Source of the DNA: Cystobacter fuscus DSM 2262
Lineage (GTDB): Bacteria > Myxococcota > Myxococcia > Myxococcales > Myxococcaceae
Direction of reading: 5' to 3'
NCBI RefSeq assembly: GCF_000335475.2
Contig: NZ_ANAH02000004.1
Span: 496,001 to 560,000 of the forward strand
Length of the DNA: 64,000 nucleotides
Program-made: the position numbers and the translations under genes
Shown: positions 8,891 to 18,007 of the stretch, piece by piece
Position numbering within the stretch: position 1 is the stretch's first letter
Layout: each line of letters opens with the position of its first letter
The notes under the pieces: generated by a model
What the model was told of the DNA's origin: nothing
The model's database searches: none
Seen by the model: only the letters and a program-made list of their open reading frames with translations

Positions 8891-9715
8891 ATGGAAGCGA
8901 AGAAGATTCGTCTGACCAGGGAAAAAGAGACGTACCTCGCCACGCTGTATGGCAAGGCGATGGATGCTGCGGCCGAAAACTCAATCCTCGGCGACCGATT
9001 CGCGGCGGACGCCACGGCGCGCATCGACTACGACTTCAAGGCGTTGAAGCTCCCGAAGGGAGGCGAGGTCACCCTGCCGATGCGGGCCTGGCACTTCGAC
9101 CAGTGGACGCGAGCGTTCCTCTCCGCGAACCCCGAGTCGACGGTCCTGCACCTTGGCTGCGGCCTCGACACCCGCGTGTACCGGATCGACCCGGGGCCGA
9201 AGGTCCGCTGGTTCGACGTCGACCTTCCCGACGTCATCGCCTTGCGCGAGCAGTTGTATCCGGAGCGCGAGGGCTATCGCCGGATTGGCGCCTCGGTGAC
9301 CGAGCTCTCCTGGCTCGACGCGATCCCTGGAGACACGCCCGTTCTCGTCGTCGCCGAGGGATTGGTGATGTACCTGCACGAGAAGGACGGGACGGCGTTG
9401 TTCCGGCGGATCACCGATCAGTTTCCGGGCGGGCAGCTCGCGTTCGACGGCTACAGCGGAGCGATGGTGCGCCTGGTCTCCCGCCTCGCGACGGTGCGCG
9501 GCGCGAAGGTCGAGCTCGTCTGGGGAGTCGACGATCCGCACGAACTCGAGAAGCAGGTCCCGAAGCTTCACCTCGCCGAGGACGTCGAGTTCCTGACGAT
9601 GCCCAGGCTGGTCGAACGGCTGTCCAGGAACTGGTTCTCCGGGGCGATGTACGGGGTCATGGGCCGACTGCCGTTCTATCGGCACCTGATCCGTCACCTG
9701 CGCTATGCGTTCTAG
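8891..9715 (+). CDS. Class I SAM-dependent methyltransferase, PPM1/Tcmp (leucine carboxyl methyltransferase) family
   Basis: 274 residues from ATG 8891, which begins where family similarity begins. The characteristic SAM motif HLGCGLDTRVYRI lies near residues 82-94. FDVDLPDV near 105 holds the acidic residue that binds the SAM ribose, and VVAEGLVMYL near 155-164 is the family motif IV region. Members of this group methylate carboxyl or hydroxyl groups, often of polyketides or other secondary metabolites. Bacterial members without a nearby biosynthetic cluster, such as this one, have unknown substrates. It starts divergently from the desaturase. Confidence 0.88.
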   Translation: MEAKKIRLTREKETYLATLYGKAMDAAAENSILGDRFAADATARIDYDFKALKLPKGGEVTLPMRAWHFDQWTRAFLSANPESTVLHLGCGLDTRVYRIDPGPKVRWFDVDLPDVIALREQLYPEREGYRRIGASVTELSWLDAIPGDTPVLVVAEGLVMYLHEKDGTALFRRITDQFPGGQLAFDGYSGAMVRLVSRLATVRGAKVELVWGVDDPHELEKQVPKLHLAEDVEFLTMPRLVERLSRNWFSGAMYGVMGRLPFYRHLIRHLRYAF

Positions 9716-9908
9716 GGGGGAGTCGGCTTGGCGGTGAAGGCGGTCCGAACCAGCCACCGCCGTCCCATCCACGCCGTCCTCGGCGCGCGGCGAGTTCCTC
9801 CCAAGCCCGTCCGTGGCCGGCACGCGGGTGGTCGCGGGCCCGGTGCTCGAACCCGCGGGTGTCTTTGGGAGGGCCGTATTCGCCTGCTTGTACATCCCAT
9901 GACGACTT

Positions 9909-11789
9909 TCAGCGTTGGATTCGAGCGGACGACACTTTGCCGTCGAGGCCGTTGTGGTTCTTGAACGTGACCTTGAGGAACGCGTCCTCGAATGAGGACT
10001 GGAAGGTTCCGACGACCCTGGGCTGCAGGATGTCCTGCTTGACGTAGATGGTCGTGTAATCGTCGCCGGTGCCGCCACTCGGGTCGTCGTAGACGGTGAG
10101 CGTCGTTCCCGCCTTGGCGATCACGATTTTCGCGGACCGCGCCTCGTCATTGTCGCAGCCATAGCCGTTGTTCTTGAAATTGACAAATTGGCCGGTCGTG
10201 AGGGGCAGCGTGCAGACGATGTTCTGGGACGCGTTGTTCCCCTCGTACAGGACGACCGAGGCGTCCGCGAACATGTCCCCGGCCTGGGGCTCCACCCGGA
10301 TTCGCGAAACCTTTCCGTCGAGGCCATTGTTTCGCAGGTAGACCGCGCGATAGTTGGAATTGTCCGTGCTCGTCTCGAAGCTCGGCACAACCACCCGCTC
10401 GTTCATTCCAATGTCGCGCTTGACCTCGAGGAAGTACCAGTCGTCCTCGCGGTTGCCGCTCGGGTTGTCATACAGCGAGATGCGAACGCCTTTCTTCACG
10501 CCGGACAGTACGAGTGAGCGCGCTTCGTCGTTCTCGCACCCCAGCCGCGCGTCGTCGCTCGACTGGAGGTCGATGCTCCGGTTGATGGTGGTCGCAAAGC
10601 CGCAGACGATGTCCTCGGTGCCGCTGCCGCCTTCGTAAAAGATGACGCCGCCGTTGTTTCGCCACTCGACGTATTCGGTGGCATCGCCGCGATTGACTTG
10701 ATCCAGCGCGATGAAGTTGGGTTCCCGCTTCGCCTTGGGGCGGCAATACGATTGGTCACGGTCCAGCAACTTGTCGAAGCGATTGTCCAGGTCCCCATGC
10801 AACGGGTAGGGGATTTTATGAAAGTTGTTCATCACGAACAGCCGGGGCCAGCCATGATAGGTGGACGACGCCGCCACGGTATCGAGCGGGATGCTGCTCC
10901 AGCGTGTGTCGCAGGAGTAATTGTGGCTGGTGACCAGGTCGCCCAGATTATAGGTGTTCTCGACGTTGAGATTCTGGTCGTAGATCAGGTGTACGGTGCC
11001 GGAACTCGTTTGATGGTCGCCCGCATTCTGCGATTTGTTGGTGATGATGAACAAGCGCTGGTTGGCATTGATCAACTCGCCGAGCGTGGGCCATTGCTTT
11101 CGCGAGGACCACGTCGTCGGCTTGAAGGTGTAGGTCGCCAGGTTGGGGATGCTGCTCAAGGCTCGGGTCAGGTCGGCCCTGTCCGTGTAGTCCTCGAGGA
11201 AGACGGTGATGACGGCGTTCCGGTTCACTGTGAGGGTTGGCATCACGCTGATTTTGAATTCATCCGCGAGGCTCCGGCTGCCGGGGTAGCAGATTCCATG
11301 GCACAGCAAGACGCTGGATTCGTGGATGTCGAACATCAGTCCGCGCACGCCGCGCGCCAATTGGTAGACCGGGGACATCTCCTGGTTGGAACCGATTCCG
11401 CCGGAATCCCTGCCCCAGGAGAAGGCATTGTGGCTCGTCAGCCATACGTATTCGTTGAAAGGCCGGCTCGTGTCGGCAATGAGGCCCGGTTGGGCCGCCC
11501 GAGCGAGGTCCGCGGGAGAGGGATTCGCGGCCCGCTCGATTTCATCGGGCGTGATAGGCTTCTCGTCCGGTGACGGAATGGCACTCCGTGGATCTTGCCC
11601 CGGTCCCTGGTCCGCCTCGGGAGGCTGTTCGACGTTCGAGGGATTGATCGTCGTTTGTTGCGGCGCGGGCGGTGGAGCGGAGGCTTCTTTGGTTTGCGAG
11701 GCACATCCGGAACCCGCCGCCGTCATGAGGCACGTCAACGCTCCGAAGATGAACTTTTCAACGGAACTCCACTTCGGTACGGTTTTCAT
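9909..11789 (-). CDS. PI-PLC X-domain lipoprotein with two C-terminal beta repeats
   Basis: 626 residues from ATG 11789, preceded by AAGGAG 5 nt upstream. A lipoprotein signal ends in GSGC near residue 30, followed by a Pro/Ala-rich linker. Residues about 90-350 form a PI-PLC X-like domain with catalytic-type histidines in TSHNAF and LCHGIC and the metal-binding-type FDIHE; the segment VFLEDYTD follows. The C-terminal 250 residues hold two related repeats of about 110 residues, each with CxNDEARS, a YDxPSG motif and NGLDGKVS. These look like beta-sandwich or calcium/carbohydrate-binding modules. The likely role is a surface-anchored phosphodiesterase acting on phosphoinositol lipids or similar head groups, perhaps of prey; this is inferred. 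It is monocistronic. Confidence 0.78.
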   Translation of the reverse strand: MKTVPKWSSVEKFIFGALTCLMTAAGSGCASQTKEASAPPPAPQQTTINPSNVEQPPEADQGPGQDPRSAIPSPDEKPITPDEIERAANPSPADLARAAQPGLIADTSRPFNEYVWLTSHNAFSWGRDSGGIGSNQEMSPVYQLARGVRGLMFDIHESSVLLCHGICYPGSRSLADEFKISVMPTLTVNRNAVITVFLEDYTDRADLTRALSSIPNLATYTFKPTTWSSRKQWPTLGELINANQRLFIITNKSQNAGDHQTSSGTVHLIYDQNLNVENTYNLGDLVTSHNYSCDTRWSSIPLDTVAASSTYHGWPRLFVMNNFHKIPYPLHGDLDNRFDKLLDRDQSYCRPKAKREPNFIALDQVNRGDATEYVEWRNNGGVIFYEGGSGTEDIVCGFATTINRSIDLQSSDDARLGCENDEARSLVLSGVKKGVRISLYDNPSGNREDDWYFLEVKRDIGMNERVVVPSFETSTDNSNYRAVYLRNNGLDGKVSRIRVEPQAGDMFADASVVLYEGNNASQNIVCTLPLTTGQFVNFKNNGYGCDNDEARSAKIVIAKAGTTLTVYDDPSGGTGDDYTTIYVKQDILQPRVVGTFQSSFEDAFLKVTFKNHNGLDGKVSSARIQR

Positions 11790-12208
11790 ACGAACTCCTT
11801 GTGCATACAGGTTGGGATTTGACTGTCTGATCAAAGGGGTCGAACTGCTCGCGCATTTCCTCGCTTGGGCTGCGTAGTCACCAGGAGTGTTGTCATTGGA
11901 CAGTCTCCGCCCATTCGCCCCCTTCGCATGAGGCCCCCTCTATTAACAACTCGCCTCGCGGAGAGCTCATGCGCTTTTTGCTGAATTGACAACCGGGAGA
12001 AAAGGTGCCCCTCGTCAAGCCCACCCACATGAGGACGGCGCGCGGCATCAGCGAGGATGACATCATCCCGAACCGCTCGGCAGGCTACCGGCTGCTGCGC
12101 GGCGAGGTGAAGCACCAGAGCTCGAGAACCTGGGGCCCACGGGGCCGCTCGTCCTGGCCAGGCGCGACTAGCCCTCCGGGAGCGGGACGGGGGGCCGGGC
12201 CCCCGTGC
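11790..12208. other. Intergenic region, no gene recognised
   Basis: 419 bp between the PLC lipoprotein and the TetR gene. An open stretch on the + strand from 12005 ([14 protein letters not shown]...) runs about 60 codons before turning into the antisense of the TetR gene. I recognise no family in it. The upstream part around 11935-12000 is less GC-rich and probably holds the promoter of the lipoprotein gene. Confidence 0.45.
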
Positions 12209-12835
12209 TCAGGCCCGTGTGCCGCGCGGTTTGTTCGCCGGGGGAGGAGGGCCCCCAGGCTTCGTGCGGATGCCATCGAGCACCACGCCCAGCATGCGGG
12301 GGAAGAGCTGCTCCGCCGTCATTTCCAGCTCGGCCAGCACGTCGGGCCGTATGAGCTGGTCCACCAGGGTGAGCACCATGAGGATGACGAGCCGGGGCTC
12401 CATGTCCGAGCGCAGCGCACCCGCCTTCACCCCCGCGGCGACGAACGCACCGAAGCGCTCCTGGACCGATTGGCGTCGCAGCTCCAGCAGCTTCTGCCAG
12501 AGCGCGGGGGCGTCTCGCTGCAGGTCCCGGAGCACCGCGGCCCCGCGTCCGTAGTGGCCCGCCACCGTTCGCGCGAAGGCCTCCAGCCGCTCGCCGAAGT
12601 CCCGCCGCTCGTCCTCGAGAATGGCCCGCAGCTCCTCGCCGATGCGGGTGAAGAGGGCCACGATGGCCGCCTCGCCCAGCTCCTCCTTGCTGGAGAAGTG
12701 CCGGTAGAGCGTCTTCTTGCTCATCCGCAGCTCGGTGGCGATGTCATCCATCGTCACGCGCGAGTAGCCGTGGGCGAGGAAGCACTGCTCGGCCTTCTCC
12801 AGGATGCGCGCGCGCGCATCGTCCACTTCCGTCAT
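12209..12835 (-). CDS. TetR/AcrR family transcriptional regulator
   Basis: 208 residues. The N-terminal helix-turn-helix is evident: [16 protein letters not shown] then [16 protein letters not shown], residues about 18-55. It is followed by an all-alpha ligand-binding region and a Pro/Lys-rich tail. Its ATG overlaps the P450 stop as ATGA, so it is co-translated downstream of the P450 and probably autoregulates this operon in response to a P450 substrate or product. That regulatory link is inferred from gene order only. Confidence 0.9.
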   Translation of the reverse strand: MTEVDDARARILEKAEQCFLAHGYSRVTMDDIATELRMSKKTLYRHFSSKEELGEAAIVALFTRIGEELRAILEDERRDFGERLEAFARTVAGHYGRGAAVLRDLQRDAPALWQKLLELRRQSVQERFGAFVAAGVKAGALRSDMEPRLVILMVLTLVDQLIRPDVLAELEMTAEQLFPRMLGVVLDGIRTKPGGPPPPANKPRGTRA

Positions 12836-14169
12836 GCGAGGGCTCCCTGCCGCGGCCCTTCGTACACCATCTCCACGCCCCTCGCGGGGCCGATGGTGAT
12901 GTTGCGGCGCACCGGGCGCTCCGGTGTGCCGTTGGCGAGCGAGAAGCGGTGCGCGGCCAGCAGCGAGCCCAGGACGATGCGCATCTCGTACTGCGCGAAG
13001 GCCGCTCCAATGCAGCGCCGAGCCCCGCCGCCAAAGGGCAGGTACTCGAAGGGCGAGTACTTGCGCTCCAGGAAGCGCTCGGGACGGAAGTGCTCGGGCT
13101 CGGGGTAGAGCACCGGGTCCACGTGTGCCAGGCAGATGGCGGCCATGACACCCGTGCCGGGCGGCAGCTCGCGCCCACGCAGGGTGAAGGGGGCCAGGGT
13201 GCGGCGGCTCACCACCGGCACGACGGGGTGGAGGCGCAGCGCCTCGTCACACACCGCGGTGAGGTAGGGCAGCTTCACGAGCGCCTCCGGTTCGGGCTGC
13301 GGACCCAGCGGGGCGAGCTCCTCCAGCAGCCGCCGCATCGTCCCGGGGGCGCGGTGCAGGTGGTAGAGGGCCCAGGCCATGCCGATGGCCGTCGTCTCGT
13401 GGCCGGCGATGAGCAGGGTGCGCAGCTCGTCCTTCAGCTCCACGTCGGCCATGGGCTGGCCCTCCTCGTCCCGCGCGGCGAGCAGCAGGCTGAGGATGTC
13501 GGTGTGGCCCGCCTCGTGCCCGCGCCGGGTGGCGAGCTCCTCTGTCAGCAGTTGGTCCAGCTCCGTCACGTGGCGCTGGAAGCGGGCCCAGGGGCCCAGG
13601 CCCCCGAAGGAGCGCCGCAGCGGCACCGCCAGCATCAGCAGCGGCGTATAGGACTCCATGTAGCCCGCCAGCACCTCGCGGTAGCGCCGCATGCGCTCCG
13701 GCTCCTCGATGCCGAAGACGGCGCGGATGATGACTTCCAGGGAGATGGACTGGGTGAGCTCCTGGGCGCGCAGGGGGCCTCCCGGACGCAGTGTCTCCAC
13801 CGCGCGCAGGGTGATGTCCCGCATGAGCTGCCCATAGGCGCGCATGCGCTCGCCGTGGAAGGGCGGCATGAGCAGCTTGCGCTCGCGCTTGTGGCGCTGC
13901 CCGGCGATCAGCAGCAGCGAGTGGTCTCCCACCGCGGGGGCCAGGGGGAGCTGGCCCAGCGGCTCGAAGAGGGCCGGGTCCGCGCTGAAGATGTCGCGGA
14001 TGCCTTCCGGGTCTCCGGTGATGACCACGTTGCCCACCGGCAGCGGCACGGTGAATGGATCCCCGTAGCGCGCGCGGCAGTCGAGGAAGAAGCCGGTGGC
14101 GTCCCGGAGGAAGCGGAACGTCTGCACCGGAGTGATGCGGGGCCCGGACGGCAACTGTGGGGTGGTCAT
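12832..14169 (-). CDS. Cytochrome P450
   Basis: 445 residues from ATG 14169, preceded by AGGAGG about 8 nt upstream; the longer frame extends into sequence unlike the family. Landmarks are the I-helix AGHETT (255-260), the ExxR pair EALR (309-312), and the haem-ligand loop [10 protein letters not shown] (379-388) with Cys386. The sequence PVVSRRT and the meander PERF fit a soluble bacterial class I P450 (CYP110-like in overall look). It needs an electron partner; no ferredoxin or reductase gene is adjacent. It is first in a two-gene operon with the TetR regulator. The oxidised substrate is unknown. Confidence 0.92.
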   Translation of the reverse strand: MTTPQLPSGPRITPVQTFRFLRDATGFFLDCRARYGDPFTVPLPVGNVVITGDPEGIRDIFSADPALFEPLGQLPLAPAVGDHSLLLIAGQRHKRERKLLMPPFHGERMRAYGQLMRDITLRAVETLRPGGPLRAQELTQSISLEVIIRAVFGIEEPERMRRYREVLAGYMESYTPLLMLAVPLRRSFGGLGPWARFQRHVTELDQLLTEELATRRGHEAGHTDILSLLLAARDEEGQPMADVELKDELRTLLIAGHETTAIGMAWALYHLHRAPGTMRRLLEELAPLGPQPEPEALVKLPYLTAVCDEALRLHPVVPVVSRRTLAPFTLRGRELPPGTGVMAAICLAHVDPVLYPEPEHFRPERFLERKYSPFEYLPFGGGARRCIGAAFAQYEMRIVLGSLLAAHRFSLANGTPERPVRRNITIGPARGVEMVYEGPRQGALA

Positions 14170-14254
14170 GGCTCGTCCTCCTGGAAATGGCGCTGGAAAC
14201 TCAGGAAACGATAAAGGTGTTATGAGTTTCCGACAACCTTTTCCCGGCGGGGCC

Positions 14255-14350
14255 ACCCGCTACGACCACGTCGCGCTTCGTACGGCGGAGGAGGGGCCAC
14301 GAGACGTCGATTCCCCTACGCCTGGGCGTCGGCGCCATGGTCTGGTGCCT
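14255..14350 (+). pseudogene. Possible decayed 3' end of a DUF6310-type toxin gene
   Basis: Just upstream of the DUF5953 gene the + strand reads RYDHVALRTAEE and then, after an apparent frame change, an AMVWC end. The order resembles the C-terminus of DUF6310 toxins, which in the intact gene at 20353-20453 reads CGFDFKVGVRSAAHK and ends VVIMEWC. The match is short and imperfect. If right, the adjacent DUF5953 gene is an orphan immunity gene whose toxin has been lost. Confidence 0.3.
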
Positions 14351-14352
14351 GG

Positions 14353-15105
14353 ATGACGGCCTCGCGCAAATCCATCATCTTCGGCGTCTACGCCCCCGCG
14401 CTCGAGAGCAATGACGAGCGTATTCACTCCGTTGCGTCGGAGCCGGGACACACGCCTGCTGGCTTGCGCCTGGCCTGGTCGATCTCCGACGGGGGGCGGT
14501 TCATCCCATCGCCTCAGCGCGATGCGTGGCTCGGCGAGGAGGCCGTGCACGAGGAACTTCCGAGACCTCGCGACGCGGGCGCGGGCCATCTCGTGACACT
14601 CATTGGGTGGGAACGGCCGGCGGCTCTTTCTCCAAGCGGGCGGGAGCAATTCGAAGTCCATGCGAAGTGGCCCCTGGGCGCGGTCGACAGCGAAGCGGCG
14701 GCGGAGTTGCTGGAGCGTGTGGCGGAAGGGGTCCGCGCGTACTGGGGGCATGCGACGCCGAACGACATGGTGGCGGGGATGGAGCCGCGAGTTCCTCCTT
14801 CGGGACGGCCCATGCTCGAGCGCTCGGAGGACACCCGCTCCCCTGGGATGCCATGGCACCTGGGGTGGCTGAACTATTGGTCGGCCGCCGCCGCGAGGTC
14901 CCTCGGCTTTCCGGATCCCACGCGTGACGCGGACCTTCTCTCGCGGGCGAAGCGCACCGCGACAGGCGGTTGGATGGTGCGGCTCACGGAGACGCCGCTC
15001 GATCTGGGCAATCCCTCCCACATCGACGCGCTCCTGCGCGGATACAAGCGCTTTCCACAGATGGGCGGAGCGCCTGTCGATCGCGCCTTCAGCGGCGCTT
15101 CATGA
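14353..15105 (+). CDS. DUF5953 family protein (putative immunity protein, orphan copy)
   Basis: A 250-residue protein clearly paralogous to the one at 20455-21219. Both share the IxVYAPAL start, a FEVHA strand, the segment GWLNYWSAA, the GFPDP loop and a PLDLxNPxHxDAL C-terminus. I recognise it as the myxobacterial DUF5953 family, whose members commonly follow DUF6310 toxin-like lipoprotein genes; a protective (immunity) role is therefore inferred. No intact toxin gene precedes this copy, only a possible remnant. It is soluble, with no signal peptide. It is divergent from the P450 operon. Confidence 0.7.
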   Translation: MTASRKSIIFGVYAPALESNDERIHSVASEPGHTPAGLRLAWSISDGGRFIPSPQRDAWLGEEAVHEELPRPRDAGAGHLVTLIGWERPAALSPSGREQFEVHAKWPLGAVDSEAAAELLERVAEGVRAYWGHATPNDMVAGMEPRVPPSGRPMLERSEDTRSPGMPWHLGWLNYWSAAAARSLGFPDPTRDADLLSRAKRTATGGWMVRLTETPLDLGNPSHIDALLRGYKRFPQMGGAPVDRAFSGAS

Positions 15106-15240
15106 ACGGACGGGCCCACGCTCCCGCGTTCTTCCAAGGTGTCCTCGAGGACAACCCTGGCGGCCCGGTGGGGAGGGGGGCCTCGTGAAACCTCACTCCC
15201 TGGCGGTAGGGTATCCACCTGGCTGCCCGAAGGGATGGAC

Positions 15241-16352
15241 ATGACGACGACGTGGACGCGGCGGATGCTCGCCAACGTGGCACTGGGTTTGATCCTGCTG
15301 GGAGCACTCCTCGGGCCGGGGACTCAGGCGCTCGCGGCCGGGCGGGGCTGCCAGGACAATCTCATCGCGGTGGCGCTCGCGCCCGGCCTGCCCAGGAATC
15401 AGCAGGTGTTCGCGCGCCTGTGTTTGCCCGAGGGTCCGCCGCCGGCCACGGTGCAATTGCTCGTGCACGGCATCACCTATACGCATCTGCACTGGGACTT
15501 CCCGGACCCCACGGGAGGCACCGCGCGCTACTCGTACGTGAACGCGGCGCTGGAGGCGGGCTTCGCCACCCTGGCCATGGATCGCATCGGCGGCGGGGCG
15601 AGCTCCCATCCCCTGGGCGCCCTCGTCACCATCGAGTCCAACGCCTATGTCGTCCACCAGGTCGTCCAGGCGCTGCGCGCGGGCTCGGTGCGGGGCCCCG
15701 CGGGCGCGCTCGGCTTCTCGAGAAGGTGGTGCTCGTCGGCCACTCCTACGGCTCCTTCACCGCCTGGTACGAGGCGACCGACTACCAGGATGTCGATGGC
15801 GTCATCCTCAGCGGGGTGAGCCATACCTTCCAGCCCACCGCCCCGTTGAATGTCCTGTTGCCCCTGCGGCCCGCCGCCCTGGAGCCGGCCTTCTTCGGCA
15901 AGAGCCATGATCCGACGTACCTGACCACCGTGCCCGGCTCTCGCGAGCTCACCTTCCATGCCCCGGGCAAGGCGGACCCCGCGGTGATCGCCCTCGACGA
16001 GCGGACCAAGAGCACGCTGACGCTCACCGAGTTCTCCCTCTTTCCCACCGTCATCGCGCGCCCGCTGGACATCCGTGTCCCGGTACTGCTCGCCAACGGC
16101 GCCGGGGACACGCTCTTCTGCGGCCCCACCCTCACCAGCGGCAACCTGTGCTCGAGCGCCCAGACGCTGCTCGCCCTCGAGGCGCCCCGGCTCGGCCCGC
16201 GGGTGCCGTGTGTGGAGGCCTGGGTGCTGCCCGGCGCGGGTCACATGCTCAACACCATTCTGGACGCACCCCGGTGGTTCGCCGTGGCCCAGGAGTGGTC
16301 GACGCGGCTCGTGGGCGCGGGTCCGGGTCCCGCGCCTGGTTGCGCGCGGTGA
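15241..16352 (+). pseudogene. Secreted alpha/beta hydrolase, frameshifted
   Basis: The reading frame opens at ATG 15241 (GAAGGG upstream) with a signal peptide (NVALGLILLGALLGPGTQALAAG). It carries the oxyanion-hole region LLVHGITYTH and runs to about 15715. The rest of the protein, including the nucleophile elbow VGHSYGS and the C-terminal catalytic His in LPGAGHML, is in another frame from about 15715 to 16352. Around 15705-15725 (cggcttctcgagaaggtgg) the two frames meet, so a single indel of one or two bases separates the halves. Joined, they give a complete hydrolase of about 370 residues. It is either a recent pseudogene or an assembly error; the remainder looks well conserved. Confidence 0.75.
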
Positions 16353-16412
16353 AGGGTATCGTCGAGCCCGACCTTCAGCTGCCTCCGAGAGCCCCAGCGG
16401 GCGCACTCGCCG

Positions 16413-16519
16413 TCACGAGGCACGGAGGCTGGCCCGCGCCACGTCGCACTCCTCGCAGTGCTCTTCGGGAGGACAGAGAAACAGGAGCGGCTCCGAGGCG
16501 AGGAGCTCCAGCGCGACAG
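16413..16519 (-). pseudogene. 3' fragment of an AAC(3)-family acetyltransferase gene
   Basis: On the minus strand this encodes VALELLASEPLLFLC, then PPEEHCEECDVARASL and a stop. That is nearly identical, at DNA and protein level, to the last 35 codons of the acetyltransferase gene at 31735-32514. Nothing upstream of it continues the gene. It is a detached 3' end, lying between the hydrolase and the truncated kinase, and marks a past duplication or recombination between the two loci or between relatives of them. Confidence 0.8.
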
Positions 16520-16570
16520 CTCGGGGGCACGAAACTCCTCCGTTGCAGGTGGAAGCCGCGTCTCCGTGAG

Positions 16571-17059
16571 TCAAGCCGCACTGCCAAGAGAAGCGATACC
16601 AAAATCAATCAGGACCGGGCGTTCGCTCGTTTCGCGAATCAGGATGTTGGTGGGCTTCAAGTCCCGATGAAACACCCTCGCCCCATGCACTTCCCCCAGC
16701 GTCCGGGCGACGTCAAGGATGATGCGCACGCACTTGCGCGCGGAAGGATTGTGTTTCAGCGCGAACGCTTCCAGCGTGTCTCCCGGTACGTACTCCATGA
16801 CGATATAGGGATGGCCTATCGCCGGATGCGGCCAGAAGTCCGAGCCCACGTAGCGCACGACGCCCGGGTTCTCCAGGTGGACGAGGATGCCGATTTCCCG
16901 CTTGGTTCTCCCATCCATGGGGCCGAGAAGCAGTTTCAACGCGAAGAAGCGGCCTCCGCGCTCGACCTTGTACACGACGCCAAGGCCTCCCGCCCCCAAC
17001 TCCGCGACGACCTTGTAATCCCCCACCGTCTCGCCGATGTCGGGATGCCTCACTGCCAT
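16571..17059 (-). pseudogene. Truncated Ser/Thr protein kinase (N-lobe and catalytic loop only)
   Basis: 163 codons from ATG 17059. The frame starts like myxobacterial Hanks kinases: glycine loop LGAGGLGVVYK, the Lys of FALKLL, hinge VMEYVPG, catalytic loop HRDLKPTN and DFG (LIDFGIAS). It stops shortly after DFG, so the activation loop, APE and the whole C-lobe are missing. Immediately past the stop lies the fragment of an acetyltransferase gene, so the 3' part was probably lost by recombination. An active kinase is not expected. Confidence 0.85.
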
Positions 17060-17245
17060 ATGAGGCTCAGAAGGGGGGGGACCGGGCGGTGGGCACCTCC
17101 TTTCGACGTAGCGCCCCCACCCGCACAGTCCCTGCTCCGAGATGAAGTGGAGCACCTGCGTAGCGGCTTGAGTAAGCCGCCCTGCAGCCTGCTGGGGGTG
17201 TGCAGGGCATCGGTAACCAGCAGTTCTCACGCGCCGTGCCGAGCC

Positions 17246-17345
17246 TCAAGGGATGGAGCGTCCGCCGATCTTCGTGAATCGCTCGGAGGCCCGTTTGAAC
17301 GTGTCCTGGTGCGCGGAGTTGTCCTCGAGCGGCGCCCCGCCCGCG
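17246..17345 (-). pseudogene. 3' remnant of a third DUF5953 gene
   Basis: The minus strand encodes APLEDNSAHQDTFKRASERF, then TKIGGRSIP and a stop, followed by the same GGCTCGGCACGGC tail seen after the intact gene at 20455-21219 (which ends PLDLDNPAHLDALKRAYERF, PEIGGRAAP). The upstream part of the gene is gone. It shows that at least three DUF5953 genes once existed within 7 kb. Confidence 0.65.
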
Positions 17346-17371
17346 TGAACCGGAGACTCGCGCCCTGCACT

Positions 17372-18004
17372 CTACAAGGGCATGCGGTCCTTCGCTCCTC
17401 CGAGCAGATCGAACGCGGTATCCCATGTCTGGGAGTCGGATTCAGCGCGCGGCGGCAGGCGGTAGTGAGCGGGTCGGCCATCCTCGTCCGGGGCCTTCGG
17501 ATCGGCGCCCGCGTCGAGAAGCAACTTGATCATTGGAAGGTCCAGCCGACGTGCCGCGTGCCCAAGCGCGGTGTATCCGGTCAGCCCGCCCCAGTCGTTG
17601 ATTGTCCGAGTGGCCCCCGCGCCCAGGAGGAGAGAGGCCATGCCCACATTGCCCATCTCCACACACACCCGCAGCGGCGTGTCCCCTTCGCTGCTGCACA
17701 CGTTGGGCTCGGCCCCCGCCTTCACGAGCGCTTCGACTGCCGCCATCTCATTTTCGCAGACCGCCACCAACAAGGGGGTCAAGTCCCCCTCTGCGTCCCA
17801 GGCGTTGACGTCCGCGCCGTGCTCAATGAGCGCCAGGACCACGTCGAACTCGCCTCCGTCGGAGAGTTCGTTGATAGCCACCTGCAACGGAAGCAATCCT
17901 GGCCACTTCGACTGCGGCTCGTTCGGATCGGCTCCCCCGGCCAGCAACGCCTTGACCTGGGCCGTATCGTGCTGCGTGATCGCTGCGAAAAGTTCTTTCG
18001 ACAT
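17372..18004 (-). CDS. Ankyrin-repeat protein (putative immunity protein)
   Basis: 210 residues made almost wholly of ankyrin repeats, recognisable as ALLAGGADPN, LIEHGADVN, LVKAGAEPN, LLLGAGATRT and LLLDAGADP at 33-40 residue spacing. There is no signal peptide, so it is cytoplasmic. It begins 3 nt after the stop of the frameshifted toxin-like lipoprotein and is on the same strand, the order expected of a toxin-immunity pair. Ankyrin proteins are known immunity partners in bacterial polymorphic toxin systems. Role inferred from position and fold. Confidence 0.8.
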   Translation of the reverse strand: MSKELFAAITQHDTAQVKALLAGGADPNEPQSKWPGLLPLQVAINELSDGGEFDVVLALIEHGADVNAWDAEGDLTPLLVAVCENEMAAVEALVKAGAEPNVCSSEGDTPLRVCVEMGNVGMASLLLGAGATRTINDWGGLTGYTALGHAARRLDLPMIKLLLDAGADPKAPDEDGRPAHYRLPPRAESDSQTWDTAFDLLGGAKDRMPL

Positions 18005-18007
18005 GGC

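Noticed and set aside
11831-12115. 94-codon minus-strand frame upstream of the PLC lipoprotein
   Set aside because: No ribosome site, no family resemblance, and it covers a likely promoter region.
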